Below, one piece after another: positions 1 to 6,877 of a stretch of DNA of 9,470 nucleotides. The DNA lies in NCBI GenBank assembly GCA_020328135.1, contig JAIXNA010000025.1:1-9470 (forward strand), written 5' to 3'. The DNA is from Candidatus Endomicrobiellum dinenymphae. Its GTDB lineage: Bacteria > Elusimicrobiota > Endomicrobiia > Endomicrobiales > Endomicrobiaceae. The position numbers were made by a program, and so were the translations under genes. Numbering within the stretch: the stretch's first letter is position 1; each line of letters opens with the position of its first letter. The notes below the pieces were generated by a model. It saw only the letters and a program-made list of their open reading frames with translations, was not told the origin of the DNA and did no database searches.

Positions 1-74
1 AACATGCAGGCAATATTCAGTGGCGTGCATGTTAGAGACGCATTGCCTTAAGGATAACGTATCATTCGATTTAA
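1..74. repeat. Direct repeat copy 1 (74 bp, exact match to 245-318)
   Basis: All 74 bases match 245-318 with an offset of 244. The match may continue left of the window. It ends at 74/318: base 75 is T where base 319 is A. The last eight bases, cgatttaa (67-74), are also the outer end of the left arm of the adjacent inverted repeat, so they act as junction microhomology. Confidence 0.97.
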
Positions 75-139
75 TGGACTTATATTATCGCCTTTGTTTG
101 TTTTGCGTTGTCTTCGTGCGAAAAAAACAAAGGCGATAA
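2..139 (+). pseudogene. 5'-side fragment of a disrupted Cys-rich lipoprotein gene (runs off left edge)
   Basis: The reading frame beginning at position 2 encodes 24 residues (2-73) identical to residues encoded at 246-317 of the downstream ORF, because 1-74 is an exact copy of 245-318. After the duplicated part the frame enters the inverted-repeat DNA, encodes an unrelated 21-residue tail and stops at TAA 137-139. The start codon lies left of the window. The simplest reading is that this is the original upstream half of the gene whose remainder is at 318-548. Removing 244 bases (75-318) would join the duplicated stretch directly to codon 318 in frame. 244 is not a multiple of three, so the insertion also shifts the frame. 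The identity and the stop are seen directly; that this is one broken gene is inferred. A truncated tandem paralogue is the alternative. Confidence 0.6.
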
Positions 140-157
140 TATAAGTCCATTAAATCG
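67..157. repeat. Perfect 33-bp inverted repeat with about 25-nt spacer
   Basis: Positions 67-99 are the exact reverse complement of 125-157, centred on base 112. Pairing can continue inward past one mismatch (100/124) through 101-106 with 118-123, leaving a short loop around gttgtcttcgt. The right arm is ordinary coding sequence of the lipoprotein ORF, so the left arm is best read as an inverted copy of it. The arms are not followed by a T tract on either strand, so this is not a typical terminator. It is too long and too perfect for a normal protein-coding palindrome. Confidence 0.95.
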
Positions 158-548
158 GAATGAGAAAGTCGAAACAAAAAAATGTTTTGGGGAATTAAAA
201 TCGCTAATTTTGGCGATTGACAATGCTAACCTGTTAGACCAAGAAACATGCAGGCAATATTCAGTGGCGTGCATGTTAGAGACGCATTGCCTTAAGGATA
301 ACGTATCATTCGATTTAAAAGCCACCCTTCCCCATAATCTTTCTGAGGCGGAAGCTAATAAGGAAATCTTTAATGCGATTAATGTGTGCGTGAATAGAGA
401 GCCAGTTGATGCAGATGTAGGAAAGTGCAAGAATGATGCAGAAGAATGCAGTAATAAGGTAGAGGAATTGCAAAAGAATCTTAAAAAGCGGTTAGACAAT
501 GCGAGAAAGTGCGCGAGCATGGGCAAGGAGTCTAAGGATGACGACTGA
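108..548 (+). CDS. Cysteine-rich putative lipoprotein, start codon lost or doubtful
   Basis: Family not recognised. The frame opens after TAA 72-74. It has no ATG or GTG before a TTG at 108, which is itself the Leu of a lipobox-like L-S-S-C (Cys codon 117-119). The residues before it (TYIIAFVCFA) are hydrophobic, as in a lipoprotein signal peptide, but most of that stretch lies in the left arm of the inverted repeat, so it may not be native. The mature part, about 143 residues, is hydrophilic and has eight further Cys. Its C-terminal third is charged and probably helical, with an Asn/Glu/Lys-rich stretch and an acidic KESKDDD end. I see no ribosome binding site that would support translation from 108. 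If exported, it would be a substrate of the Lgt and LspA enzymes encoded downstream in the window. It is probably the 3' portion of a gene disrupted by the 244-bp insertion. The codons are open and in frame to TGA 546-548. A long antisense ORF over the same bases is treated as a shadow. Confidence 0.5.
   Translation: MSSCEKNKGDNISPLNRNEKVETKKCFGELKSLILAIDNANLLDQETCRQYSVACMLETHCLKDNVSFDLKATLPHNLSEAEANKEIFNAINVCVNREPVDADVGKCKNDAEECSNKVEELQKNLKKRLDNARKCASMGKESKDDD
245..318. repeat. Direct repeat copy 2 (74 bp, inside the lipoprotein ORF)
   Basis: This is the second copy of the exact 74-bp direct repeat. Here it sits in continuous coding sequence of the 108-548 frame, so it is taken as the native copy. 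The complete identity means a very recent duplication, gene conversion, or a sequencing or amplification artefact. Confidence 0.97.
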
Positions 549-614
549 GAGATTAAGAAGGACGATTAAACTGAGAAAAGAATAGGGAATAATAAAGAGT
601 CGGGATAATGGGGT

Positions 615-841
615 TTATTCAAAACCAACATGCGCCTTTAACTTCGTTGCGCCAACTTTCAAAATGCGCAGTATGTGTTTTTGAGGTTTTTCACATAACA
701 AGACACAGCGGCAATACAATTCAACAACACAAGCGCGCCGATTAACTTTTTCATTTTTTCCATCTCTTTTTTGAGGTCTTGACATATTAATTTAGTTATC
801 GGTAGGTTTTCTGCTAACAATGTGATTGCGCCATAAAACAC
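615..841 (-). pseudogene. Short overlapping ORFs, possible decayed small membrane or lipoprotein gene
   Basis: Family not recognised. One frame (841-659, GTG start; internal ATGs at 763 and 754) encodes MEKMKKLIGALVLLNCIAAVSC from the 763 start, a signal-peptide-like segment ending in a lipobox-like A-V-S-C, then stops after 12 more residues. The ATG at 754 has a GAGATGG stretch just upstream. A second frame (ATG 785 to TAA 615, 56 codons) encodes a basic peptide ending in KVGATKLKAHVGFE. The first frame could continue into the second by a single frameshift near 690-700, which would make one decayed gene. The GTG at 841 falls inside the presumed rluD terminator, so it is an unlikely start. 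Nothing else is seen in 549-861. Both frames could simply be chance ORFs. Confidence 0.25.
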
Positions 842-857
842 ACAAATAGTTTGCGTG
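835..857 (-). terminator. Possible intrinsic terminator of the yggS-rluD operon
   Basis: On the minus strand CACGCAAA (857-850) pairs with TTTGTGTG (846-839): eight pairs including one G-U, with a 3-nt loop. TTTT (838-835) follows. It begins five bases after the rluD stop. The stem is modest and the T tract short, so termination may be incomplete. Confidence 0.4.
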
Positions 858-861
858 AATA

Positions 862-1755
862 TTAAATTTTATTAAATATTTCTCTCATGTCCTCGGGAAG
901 TTCAGCGGTAAAATTTATAGTCTTTGACGCGCTTGGGTGGGTAAAAGTTATGCTGTGAGCGTGTAGCATTTGTCTTTTATATTCTTTGCCATCAATAACT
1001 TCTGGGCCGCCGTATTGTTGGTCGCCAATAACGGGATGGTTTATATATTTCATATGACTTCTTATTTGATGCGTTCTACCCGTAATAATTCTTACATCTA
1101 CTAAAGTATATCCATCTTTCCTTGCAACAACATTAAATTCTGTAATAGCCATTTTCTTTGCCAAAGGATTTACCGACATAAGCTTTCTATTTTGCGCAGA
1201 CCTTCCAAGCGGAGCTTCTATTCTCCCTTTATTTTCTACAATAGCGCCTTTTACTGCAGCATAATACATCTTCTTAACGGCTCGGTTTTGCAACTGTTTT
1301 GAAATGCTTATTTTGGCTCTTTCATTTTTTGCAAAAATAATAAGCCCTGAGGTATCTTTGTCAAGCCTGTGTACCAAATAAGAATTATATTTCCCATCAG
1401 AATGCGCCATTAAGGCGTTAAGCAAAGTGCCTGATTTGTGTCCATACGAAGGGTGAACCACAATCCCAGCCTGTTTGTTTACAACAATTATATCATCATC
1501 TTCATATACAATGTCGAGCTTTATCTTTTCAGGATGTATTTTAAGTTTTTCTTCTTTCTCAAATTCAAACGTTATAATGTCGCCGCGTTTCAATTTATAG
1601 CTTGAAAGAACGACTTTACCATTTACAAAAATTTTCTGTTTATCGACAAGCTTTTGAAAATATGAGCGGGAATAATCTTTATATACTAAAGCTAAATAAG
1701 AATCAACTCTTTCCATTTCAAACTTTTTGTATTCTATTTTTTCTCGTTCTTGCAT
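862..1755 (-). CDS. rluD: RluD/RluA-family 23S rRNA pseudouridine synthase
   Basis: This enzyme isomerises uridine to pseudouridine in large-subunit rRNA. The 297-residue protein has an N-terminal S4-like RNA-binding region (about 15-70: RVDSYLA, SRSYFQKLV, IFVNGKVV) followed by the RluA-type catalytic domain. The family signature HRLDKDTSG is at 129-137, with Asp132 as the expected catalytic residue. GRTHQIRSHMKYINHPVIGD at 226-245 is the second conserved block. Length is normal for RluD. The ATG at 1755 is preferred over an internal Met at residue 15 because TGGAG (1765-1769) lies nine bases upstream and the extra residues fit the usual start of the S4 domain. The gene overlaps the end of lgt by 38 bases, so it is probably coupled to it. 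It is the last gene of the operon. The exact target (RluD sites 1911/1915/1917 versus RluC-like sites) cannot be told from sequence alone, so the symbol is provisional. Bacillus subtilis ylyB has the same place downstream of lspA. Confidence 0.9.
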   Translation of the reverse strand: MQEREKIEYKKFEMERVDSYLALVYKDYSRSYFQKLVDKQKIFVNGKVVLSSYKLKRGDIITFEFEKEEKLKIHPEKIKLDIVYEDDDIIVVNKQAGIVVHPSYGHKSGTLLNALMAHSDGKYNSYLVHRLDKDTSGLIIFAKNERAKISISKQLQNRAVKKMYYAAVKGAIVENKGRIEAPLGRSAQNRKLMSVNPLAKKMAITEFNVVARKDGYTLVDVRIITGRTHQIRSHMKYINHPVIGDQQYGGPEVIDGKEYKRQMLHAHSITFTHPSASKTINFTAELPEDMREIFNKI

Positions 1756-2494
1756 ATATACAGACTCCAGTTATAAACAAAAATATAGACGTTGCCTGCG
1801 ATATAGATAATCCAAAATACTGAATTCCGCGATAATCTCCGCGAAAAAATTCAACAATAAATCTTAAAACGGCATAACACATAAAGTAAAGAGCTAAAAC
1901 CGCGCCAGTTTTATGTTCTTTTTTTGAATAAAAATGTAAAAACATGAACAATGCAAAATTGCCAAGAGCTTCGTAAATTTGCGTTGGGTGCAAATGCGCG
2001 CCTACGACGGCTAAAGAATGCTTGTCTTCAAACACAACAGACCACGGAAGATTACTTTCCCTTCCATAGCAACATCCTGCAAAAAAACAACCAATTCGGC
2101 CTATAGCATGCCCTAAAGCTAATGCCGGAACAAAAAAATCGACAAGTTCAAATATTTGTATTTTTTTTTCTTTAGCATACATTGTTATAAAAACTAAAGC
2201 CGCAAACAAGCCGCCGTAGTAAACAAGTCCGCCTTTCCATATTTTAAAAATATCTAAAGGGGCTGACATAAATTCTCGTAAATTTATAAGAATAAAAAGA
2301 AATCTTGAACCTATTACTCCAAAAACAATCATGCGCGCAACCAAAGAATATAGTTCATCTTGCAAAAACATTCTTTCTTTTGATTTGCTCAACGAATGAG
2401 ACAGATATGAAAAAGCCGCGACAAAAGCCAATGCTACGATAAACCCATAGGAAAAGACTGTGATCCCGCCAAAACTGAAAAGAATTGGATGCAT
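1718..2494 (-). CDS. lgt: Prolipoprotein diacylglyceryl transferase
   Basis: Lgt transfers diacylglycerol from phosphatidylglycerol to the lipobox Cys of prolipoproteins in the cytoplasmic membrane, the first step of lipoprotein maturation. The protein has 258 residues and several hydrophobic segments (about 12-32, 52-72, 88-106, 118-140, 176-190, 198-216, 232-248). It starts with the family's typical MHPILF. Conserved blocks are GGLVYYGGL at 88-96 (the place of the E. coli HGGL motif), GRIGCFFAGCCYGR at 132-145 (the Lgt signature region, with its essential Arg), HPTQIYE at 169-175 and RFIVEFFRGD at 211-220. Tyr stands where E. coli has the HGGL His, a substitution I recall in other lineages. 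The start ATG at 2494 shares one base with the lspA stop (TAATG), which implies translational coupling. Lgt next to lspA joins two successive steps of one pathway. Confidence 0.96.
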   Translation of the reverse strand: MHPILFSFGGITVFSYGFIVALAFVAAFSYLSHSLSKSKERMFLQDELYSLVARMIVFGVIGSRFLFILINLREFMSAPLDIFKIWKGGLVYYGGLFAALVFITMYAKEKKIQIFELVDFFVPALALGHAIGRIGCFFAGCCYGRESNLPWSVVFEDKHSLAVVGAHLHPTQIYEALGNFALFMFLHFYSKKEHKTGAVLALYFMCYAVLRFIVEFFRGDYRGIQYFGLSISQATSIFLFITGVCIYARTRKNRIQKV

Positions 2495-2964
2495 TAATTA
2501 TTTCTCTGTTTCTTTTTGATTAACATATCAGCAAGAATAAACCACACCGCTACAGAAATGCAAGAATCGGCGATATTAAACGCAGGCCATCTTAAAGAAG
2601 TAATTCCAAAATCAAGAAAATCCACAACAGCTCCACGGAACAATCTGTCTATAAGATTGCCAAGCCCGCCGGCAACAATTAAACAAAAAGAATATTGTTG
2701 AAGTTTGCTAAGTTTGTTCCAATTTTTATAAAGCCACAAGGACAACCCGGACAAAAGTAAAGATATAAAAATAGAAAACAATGTATTTCTACCCTGAAAT
2801 ATACTGAAAGCCGTCCCTGTATTACGAATATTGGTAATGCTAAAGAAATCGTACGGAGAGACAACATTTACCGCATCGCCAAAACTTACAAATCTATCCA
2901 CAAGATACTTTGTAAGCTGGTCTAAAACAAGCATATTAATGCCAACAATTAACGGTTTTTTCAC
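2494..2964 (-). CDS. lspA: Lipoprotein signal peptidase (signal peptidase II)
   Basis: LspA is the membrane aspartic protease that cleaves the signal peptide just before the diacylated Cys. The 156-residue protein has four expected membrane segments (about 5-24, 61-79, 91-107, 130-149). Family blocks are present: DQLTKY at 15-20, RNTGTAFS at 47-54, GGLGNLIDR at 99-107 and FNIADS at 129-134. The catalytic pair is expected to be Asp106 and Asp133. The start is GTG at 2964, overlapping the ileS stop in GTGA, with AAGAGG (2975-2980) ten bases upstream inside ileS, so translation is probably coupled to ileS. The ileS-lspA order is common in bacteria. Confidence 0.97.
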   Translation of the reverse strand: MKKPLIVGINMLVLDQLTKYLVDRFVSFGDAVNVVSPYDFFSITNIRNTGTAFSIFQGRNTLFSIFISLLLSGLSLWLYKNWNKLSKLQQYSFCLIVAGGLGNLIDRLFRGAVVDFLDFGITSLRWPAFNIADSCISVAVWFILADMLIKKKQRNN

Positions 2965-5750
2965 TTATTTGCGGCCTCTTCGCATCTTGGACATAAATCA
3001 TTCTTTATGCCATCTATATGTCTCCAACATCTTGCGCATTTTTTATATTCTGATTTGGCGGCGTTTACAATTAATTCATCTTCTCTATCAGTAGCTTTAC
3101 ATTTTATGTCCCAGTTTCCCAAAGCTAAATTAACAAGTTTTAAATCTTTAAAAAATTCATTATATTTTGGTCCGTACGTTATATTCAATGAAGCTTCAAG
3201 ATTAGAACCTATAACTTTATCTTGCCTTAATTTTTCATAAACAGACGAGGTTTCTCTTCTTACTTCAAGAGCTTTTTCCCATTTTTCAAGTATTTCCGCG
3301 TGAAGAATATATTTGCTGTTGGTTACAGGGAAATCTGCAAGAAAAACAGACCGCGGAAGTTCCGGAGACACCTTTCTTACCTCTCTCCAAGCCTCTTCCG
3401 AAGTAAATGAAAGTATCGGGGATATAAGCCTTATTATAACTGAACAAATTTCAAACATCGCCGACTGAGCGCTCATTCTTTCTTTGCTGTCTTTTTTATC
3501 GCAATACAAAGTATCTTTTAATGCATCTAAATAAAAAGCGCTCAAAAATACCGCGCAGAAATTATTTATAGCGGTAACAGCTTTGTGAAATTCGTAACTT
3601 TCATAGGCAGCCGCAGCGCTTGATATAAGTTGTTGAAGTCTGCTTAACGCATGCCTATCTATTTCCTGCATATCTTTAAAAGATGTGGTATTTTTTAAAT
3701 CAAAATCACCAACATTGCCCAGCAAAAATCTTATCGTATTTCTTATCTTTCTATACGTATCGCTTAAACCTTTTATAATCTCGTCCGATATTCTTATGTC
3801 TTCTCTATAATCGCTTGAGGCTACCCAAAGACGGACAACATCAGCTCCATATTTGTTTATCAACTGTTCGCTTGAAATAACATTGCCAACAGACTTAGAC
3901 ATTTTCTTACCCTGTCCGTCAACAACGAAGCCGTGCGTTAAAACATTTTTATAAGGCGCTTTCCATTTTAATGCGACGGATGAAATCATAGAAGTTTGAA
4001 ACCACCCGCGGTGCTGATCGCTACCTTCAAGATACAAATCAGCAGGAAACCCTAAATCTTTATAGTTTTCGCTTGCTAAAACAGCTTCGTGAGAAACTCC
4101 TGAATCAAACCATACGTCCAATATAGCTTCTTCTTTTTTAAAGCTCGCGCCATGACATGAAGCGCATCTTGCGTTAACATCTTTTAAAAGTTCTTCTTCT
4201 GTCATTTCAAACCACGAATCAGATCCTTTTTCGCCAAACAAAGACGATATTTGCTCTATAATTTTGATATCAAGTAACGGTTCGCCGCATTCTTTACAAT
4301 AGAATACTGGGATAGGAACACCCCACAAACGCTGACGACTCAAACACCAATCCGGACGACTTTCCAGCATAGAATTTATTCTATTTTCGCCATACTTTGG
4401 AATCCAATTAACATTTTTTACAGAATCTAATAGTTTTTTCTTTAAATCATCGTGTTCTACAGATAAAAACCACTGTGGAGTAGCTCTAAAAATTATAGGC
4501 TTTTTACATCTCCAACAATGCGGATATGAATGATTTAGTTTTAGTCTAGCAAGGATTTTACCTTCTTTTTCAAGTTTTTCTGTTATTAGAGGATTTGCTT
4601 TAAAAATATTAACGTTCTCAAATTCAGGAACTTCTTTCGTAAACAACCCCCTACCGTTAACAGGAGAAACAATTTCCAAACCATATTCCAGCCCCGCCTG
4701 ATAATCTTCATGACCATGTCCGGGAGCAACATGAACGATACCCGTACCATCCTCTATACTTACAAACTCAGCGATAATACCTTGAGACTGTCTGTTTGCA
4801 ACCAACGGGTTTTGGCACTTTATATTTACAAAATCAAGACCTTGAGCCTCAAAAACTATTTCATAATTTACAGCTTTTATTTTTTCTTTAACATTTTCAA
4901 GTAAAGCTTTTGCAACAATAAGTCTCTCTTCTCTTGTATCCTCGTACCTATAAACAACGGCAACATATTCAGAAGCGCCGTTAAACGCCAAAGCAACATT
5001 TGCAGGAAGCGTCCACGGAGTTGTTGTCCATATCAAAACAGAGAAATCTCTCAATACAGATTCTTTTATCTTAAGAACTACCGGAAGCGACAATATCTGA
5101 AATTTTACAAAAATAGAATCGGAAGCGTGATCCGCATACTCTACTTCGGCATCTGCCATAGCGGTTTCGCAAGTAGGACACCAGTAAACAGGTTTTTTTC
5201 TCCTATAGACGAAACCCTCTTTTACCAAACCGCCAAAAACTTTTATTACGGATGCTTCGTATTTTTTATCCAGAGTAAGATAAGGATTGTCCCAGTCGGC
5301 TATAACGCCAAGTCTTTTAAATTCAACTTTTTGTATTTCAACAAATTTTTTTGCAAAATCGGCAGCCTGCCTTCTGAAAATGACATTGTCTACATTATTT
5401 TTGTCTGTTTTAAATTCTTTTAAAGCAATTTGCTCAATAGGCAAACCGTGACAATCCCAGCCGGGAGTAAATGGCGCATAGTTGCCCGACATAGAACGAT
5501 ACTTTACAATAAAATCTTTTAAAACTTTATTGAGACCTGTTCCTATATGTATATGAGCGTTTGCGTACGGAGGACCATCGTGAAGAACAAATTTTTCTTT
5601 GTCTTTATTTTTTTCGCATAATTTAACATAAAGCCGCTCTTTATCCCACTCTTCAACAAAGGAAAGTTCTCTCTGAGGTAAATTAGCTTTCATCTGAAAA
5701 TCTGTCTTAGGGAGATTGATTGTTTTTGAATAATCTTTTCCTTCGCCCAT
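2961..5750 (-). CDS. ileS: Isoleucyl-tRNA synthetase
   Basis: This class I aminoacyl-tRNA synthetase charges tRNA-Ile in the cytoplasm and edits misactivated valine. Counting from the ATG at 5750 it has 929 residues, the normal bacterial length. Visible features in order: PPYANAHIHIGTG at about 60-72, in which the HIGH signature reads HIGT; PGWDCHGLPIE at 96-106; the CP1 editing domain with WTTTPWTLPAN at about 241-251 and GTGIVHVAPGHGHED at 335-349; WCLSRQRLWGVPIP at 468-481; GSDQHRGWFQ at 576-585; and KMSKS at 616-620. The C-terminal zinc site is CARC...CPRC (Cys 905, 908, 920, 923). Another start, GTG at 5756, would add two residues. ATG 5750 is chosen because AAGGA at 5760-5764 is nine bases from it and only three from the GTG. 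The gene follows the DUF167 gene by 27 bases and overlaps lspA by four. Confidence 0.98.
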   Translation of the reverse strand: MGEGKDYSKTINLPKTDFQMKANLPQRELSFVEEWDKERLYVKLCEKNKDKEKFVLHDGPPYANAHIHIGTGLNKVLKDFIVKYRSMSGNYAPFTPGWDCHGLPIEQIALKEFKTDKNNVDNVIFRRQAADFAKKFVEIQKVEFKRLGVIADWDNPYLTLDKKYEASVIKVFGGLVKEGFVYRRKKPVYWCPTCETAMADAEVEYADHASDSIFVKFQILSLPVVLKIKESVLRDFSVLIWTTTPWTLPANVALAFNGASEYVAVVYRYEDTREERLIVAKALLENVKEKIKAVNYEIVFEAQGLDFVNIKCQNPLVANRQSQGIIAEFVSIEDGTGIVHVAPGHGHEDYQAGLEYGLEIVSPVNGRGLFTKEVPEFENVNIFKANPLITEKLEKEGKILARLKLNHSYPHCWRCKKPIIFRATPQWFLSVEHDDLKKKLLDSVKNVNWIPKYGENRINSMLESRPDWCLSRQRLWGVPIPVFYCKECGEPLLDIKIIEQISSLFGEKGSDSWFEMTEEELLKDVNARCASCHGASFKKEEAILDVWFDSGVSHEAVLASENYKDLGFPADLYLEGSDQHRGWFQTSMISSVALKWKAPYKNVLTHGFVVDGQGKKMSKSVGNVISSEQLINKYGADVVRLWVASSDYREDIRISDEIIKGLSDTYRKIRNTIRFLLGNVGDFDLKNTTSFKDMQEIDRHALSRLQQLISSAAAAYESYEFHKAVTAINNFCAVFLSAFYLDALKDTLYCDKKDSKERMSAQSAMFEICSVIIRLISPILSFTSEEAWREVRKVSPELPRSVFLADFPVTNSKYILHAEILEKWEKALEVRRETSSVYEKLRQDKVIGSNLEASLNITYGPKYNEFFKDLKLVNLALGNWDIKCKATDREDELIVNAAKSEYKKCARCWRHIDGIKNDLCPRCEEAANK

Positions 5751-5759
5751 CTTCACTTA

Positions 5760-5764
5760 TCCTT
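5760..5764 (-). promoter_or_regulatory. Ribosome binding site that selects the ileS ATG start
   Basis: AAGGA on the minus strand lies nine bases from ATG 5750 and three from GTG 5756. Spacing favours the ATG. Confidence 0.6.
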
Positions 5765-5777
5765 AAAAAATTATAAT

Positions 5778-6041
5778 TTACGGAATTGTATCCAAAACTT
5801 CATCGAGAGCTTCTTCTGAACGTCCTGTAATTTCAATGGTTTTCTCTCTGCCGCGTTCGCCCCTTCGTAAAAAAATCATCGATCTTTTTACATCAAAGAA
5901 ATCAGATAAAAAATTACATAACTCTTCGTTTGCTTTACCCTCGACTGCAGGAGCTACAACCTTTACTCTTAAAATAGAGCCAACTCTGCTCACGACTTCA
6001 TTTCTCTTTGAGTTGGGTATTACTCTTACCTTAATAATCAT
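5778..6041 (-). CDS. DUF167 / UPF0235 (YggU-like) family protein
   Basis: This small cytoplasmic protein of 87 residues belongs to the DUF167 family, whose biochemical role is not settled. Recognisable family features are an initial strand with IKVRVIPNSKRNEV (about 3-16), LRVKVVAPAVEGKANEEL (about 24-41), in which P-A-x-E-G-K-A-N is the hallmark, and a later SMIFLRRGERGREKTIEI segment. The frame is open back to a TTG at 6062, but ATG 6041 is preceded by a near-ideal GAGGAG (6049-6054) seven bases away, so the shorter start is used. It lies 23 bases after proC and 27 before ileS. In many bacteria a yggT membrane-protein gene sits between proC and this gene; none is present here. Confidence 0.9.
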   Translation of the reverse strand: MIIKVRVIPNSKRNEVVSRVGSILRVKVVAPAVEGKANEELCNFLSDFFDVKRSMIFLRRGERGREKTIEITGRSEEALDEVLDTIP

Positions 6042-6048
6042 GTCAACT

Positions 6049-6054
6049 CTCCTC
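6049..6054 (-). promoter_or_regulatory. Strong ribosome binding site of the DUF167 gene
   Basis: GAGGAG lies seven bases before ATG 6041. It settles the start against the upstream in-frame TTG at 6062 and is one of the best Shine-Dalgarno matches in the operon. Confidence 0.75.
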
Positions 6055-6064
6055 AAGGGCAATA

Positions 6065-6877
6065 TTATTTACTTAGCTCTTTAGATCTTTCAGCCGCTTG
6101 CTCCATGGCTTTGAATACAATGTCCGAAAGATTTTGCGACTCAAAATACTTTAATGCCGCTTCTGTTGTGCCGTTTGGAGATTTTACTTTTTCTTTCAAT
6201 GACCTGGCAGATTCTTTTGTTATATCAAGCATCTTGCCCGATCCATATACAGTTTGAACTGCAAATGCTTTTGCAATTTCTTTACTTAAACCAAGCTTTT
6301 CGGCAGCTTTTTGCATAAGTTCACAAAAATAAAATATATACGCGGGACCGGAACCGGACAAAGCTGTAATAACATCAAAATGCTTTTCCTCAAGAATTTC
6401 TGCTTTCCCTATAGAAGAAAACAAACTTTTTGCTCTTTGAAGTTGCTCATCCGAAACAAATCTACCTCTGCACACAGCCGTAGAACCGCAGCGCGCAAGA
6501 GCCGGCGTATTTGGCATCGCCCTTATAACAGCTACCTCTTTTTGAATACCATCTTCAATAAATTTAGTTGTTATTCCTGCCGCAATGGAAATAACAATAG
6601 CTTTTCTTTTTACAAAGTTTCTTATTTCATCAAACACTTTAGGCATATTCTGAGGTTTCACTGAAAGAAAAATTATATCAGCGCCTATTATAGCTTCGCC
6701 CTTATCTTCAGCAATTGAAACCCCAAATTTTTGTTGAAGATTTAATACCTTTTCTTTAATCACATCGCTGCAAACAATATTTCCGGCTTTAACAAGTTTT
6801 GCTTCTAACAACCCGCTTATAATAGCTTGAGCCATATTTCCTGAACCGATAAAAAAAAGTTTTTTACTTATTTCCAT
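6065..6877 (-). CDS. proC: Pyrroline-5-carboxylate reductase
   Basis: ProC reduces 1-pyrroline-5-carboxylate to L-proline with NAD(P)H, the last step of proline synthesis. The 270-residue protein begins with a Rossmann motif FFIGSGNMAQAI (about 8-19). The conserved middle block AVIRAMPNTPA and the domain-swapped C-terminal part ITALSGSGPAYIFYF follow. The family motif near the C-terminus reads SPNGTTEAAL, where most members have SPGGTT. ATG 6877 is preferred to a TTG at 6892 because GGGGAAAGGA (6881-6890) precedes the ATG, although its closest AGGA is only three bases away. The start lies within the end of yggS (14-base overlap), which implies coupling. Without other proline genes in the window I cannot say whether the full pathway is present. 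Confidence 0.95.
   Translation of the reverse strand: MEISKKLFFIGSGNMAQAIISGLLEAKLVKAGNIVCSDVIKEKVLNLQQKFGVSIAEDKGEAIIGADIIFLSVKPQNMPKVFDEIRNFVKRKAIVISIAAGITTKFIEDGIQKEVAVIRAMPNTPALARCGSTAVCRGRFVSDEQLQRAKSLFSSIGKAEILEEKHFDVITALSGSGPAYIFYFCELMQKAAEKLGLSKEIAKAFAVQTVYGSGKMLDITKESARSLKEKVKSPNGTTEAALKYFESQNLSDIVFKAMEQAAERSKELSK

Noticed and set aside
80..526. 148-codon minus-strand ORF antisense to the lipoprotein ORF
   Set aside because: It is Ser/Phe/Leu-rich in the manner of an antisense shadow, while the plus strand has a lipobox-like motif, a hydrophilic mature part and regular Cys. It also runs through the inverted repeat.
588..620. GAATAA / TTATTC hairpin as a terminator of the lipoprotein gene
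   Set aside because: Only six A/T-rich pairs with a loop of about 21 bases and no T tract.
721..732. 12-bp match tcaacaacacaa shared with 9236-9247, considered as element ends
   Set aside because: It is short and low-complexity, with no flanking similarity, no inverted orientation and no target-site duplication.
779..801. Perfect TTGACA on the plus strand as a -35 box
   Set aside because: No acceptable -10 lies 16-18 bases downstream (the bases there read GTAGGT), and no plus-strand gene follows.
2516..2701. Plus-strand ORFs inside lspA, lgt, ileS, proC, yggS and the antiporter gene
   Set aside because: They are antisense or frame-shadow ORFs of clearly recognised minus-strand genes and show no domain features of their own.
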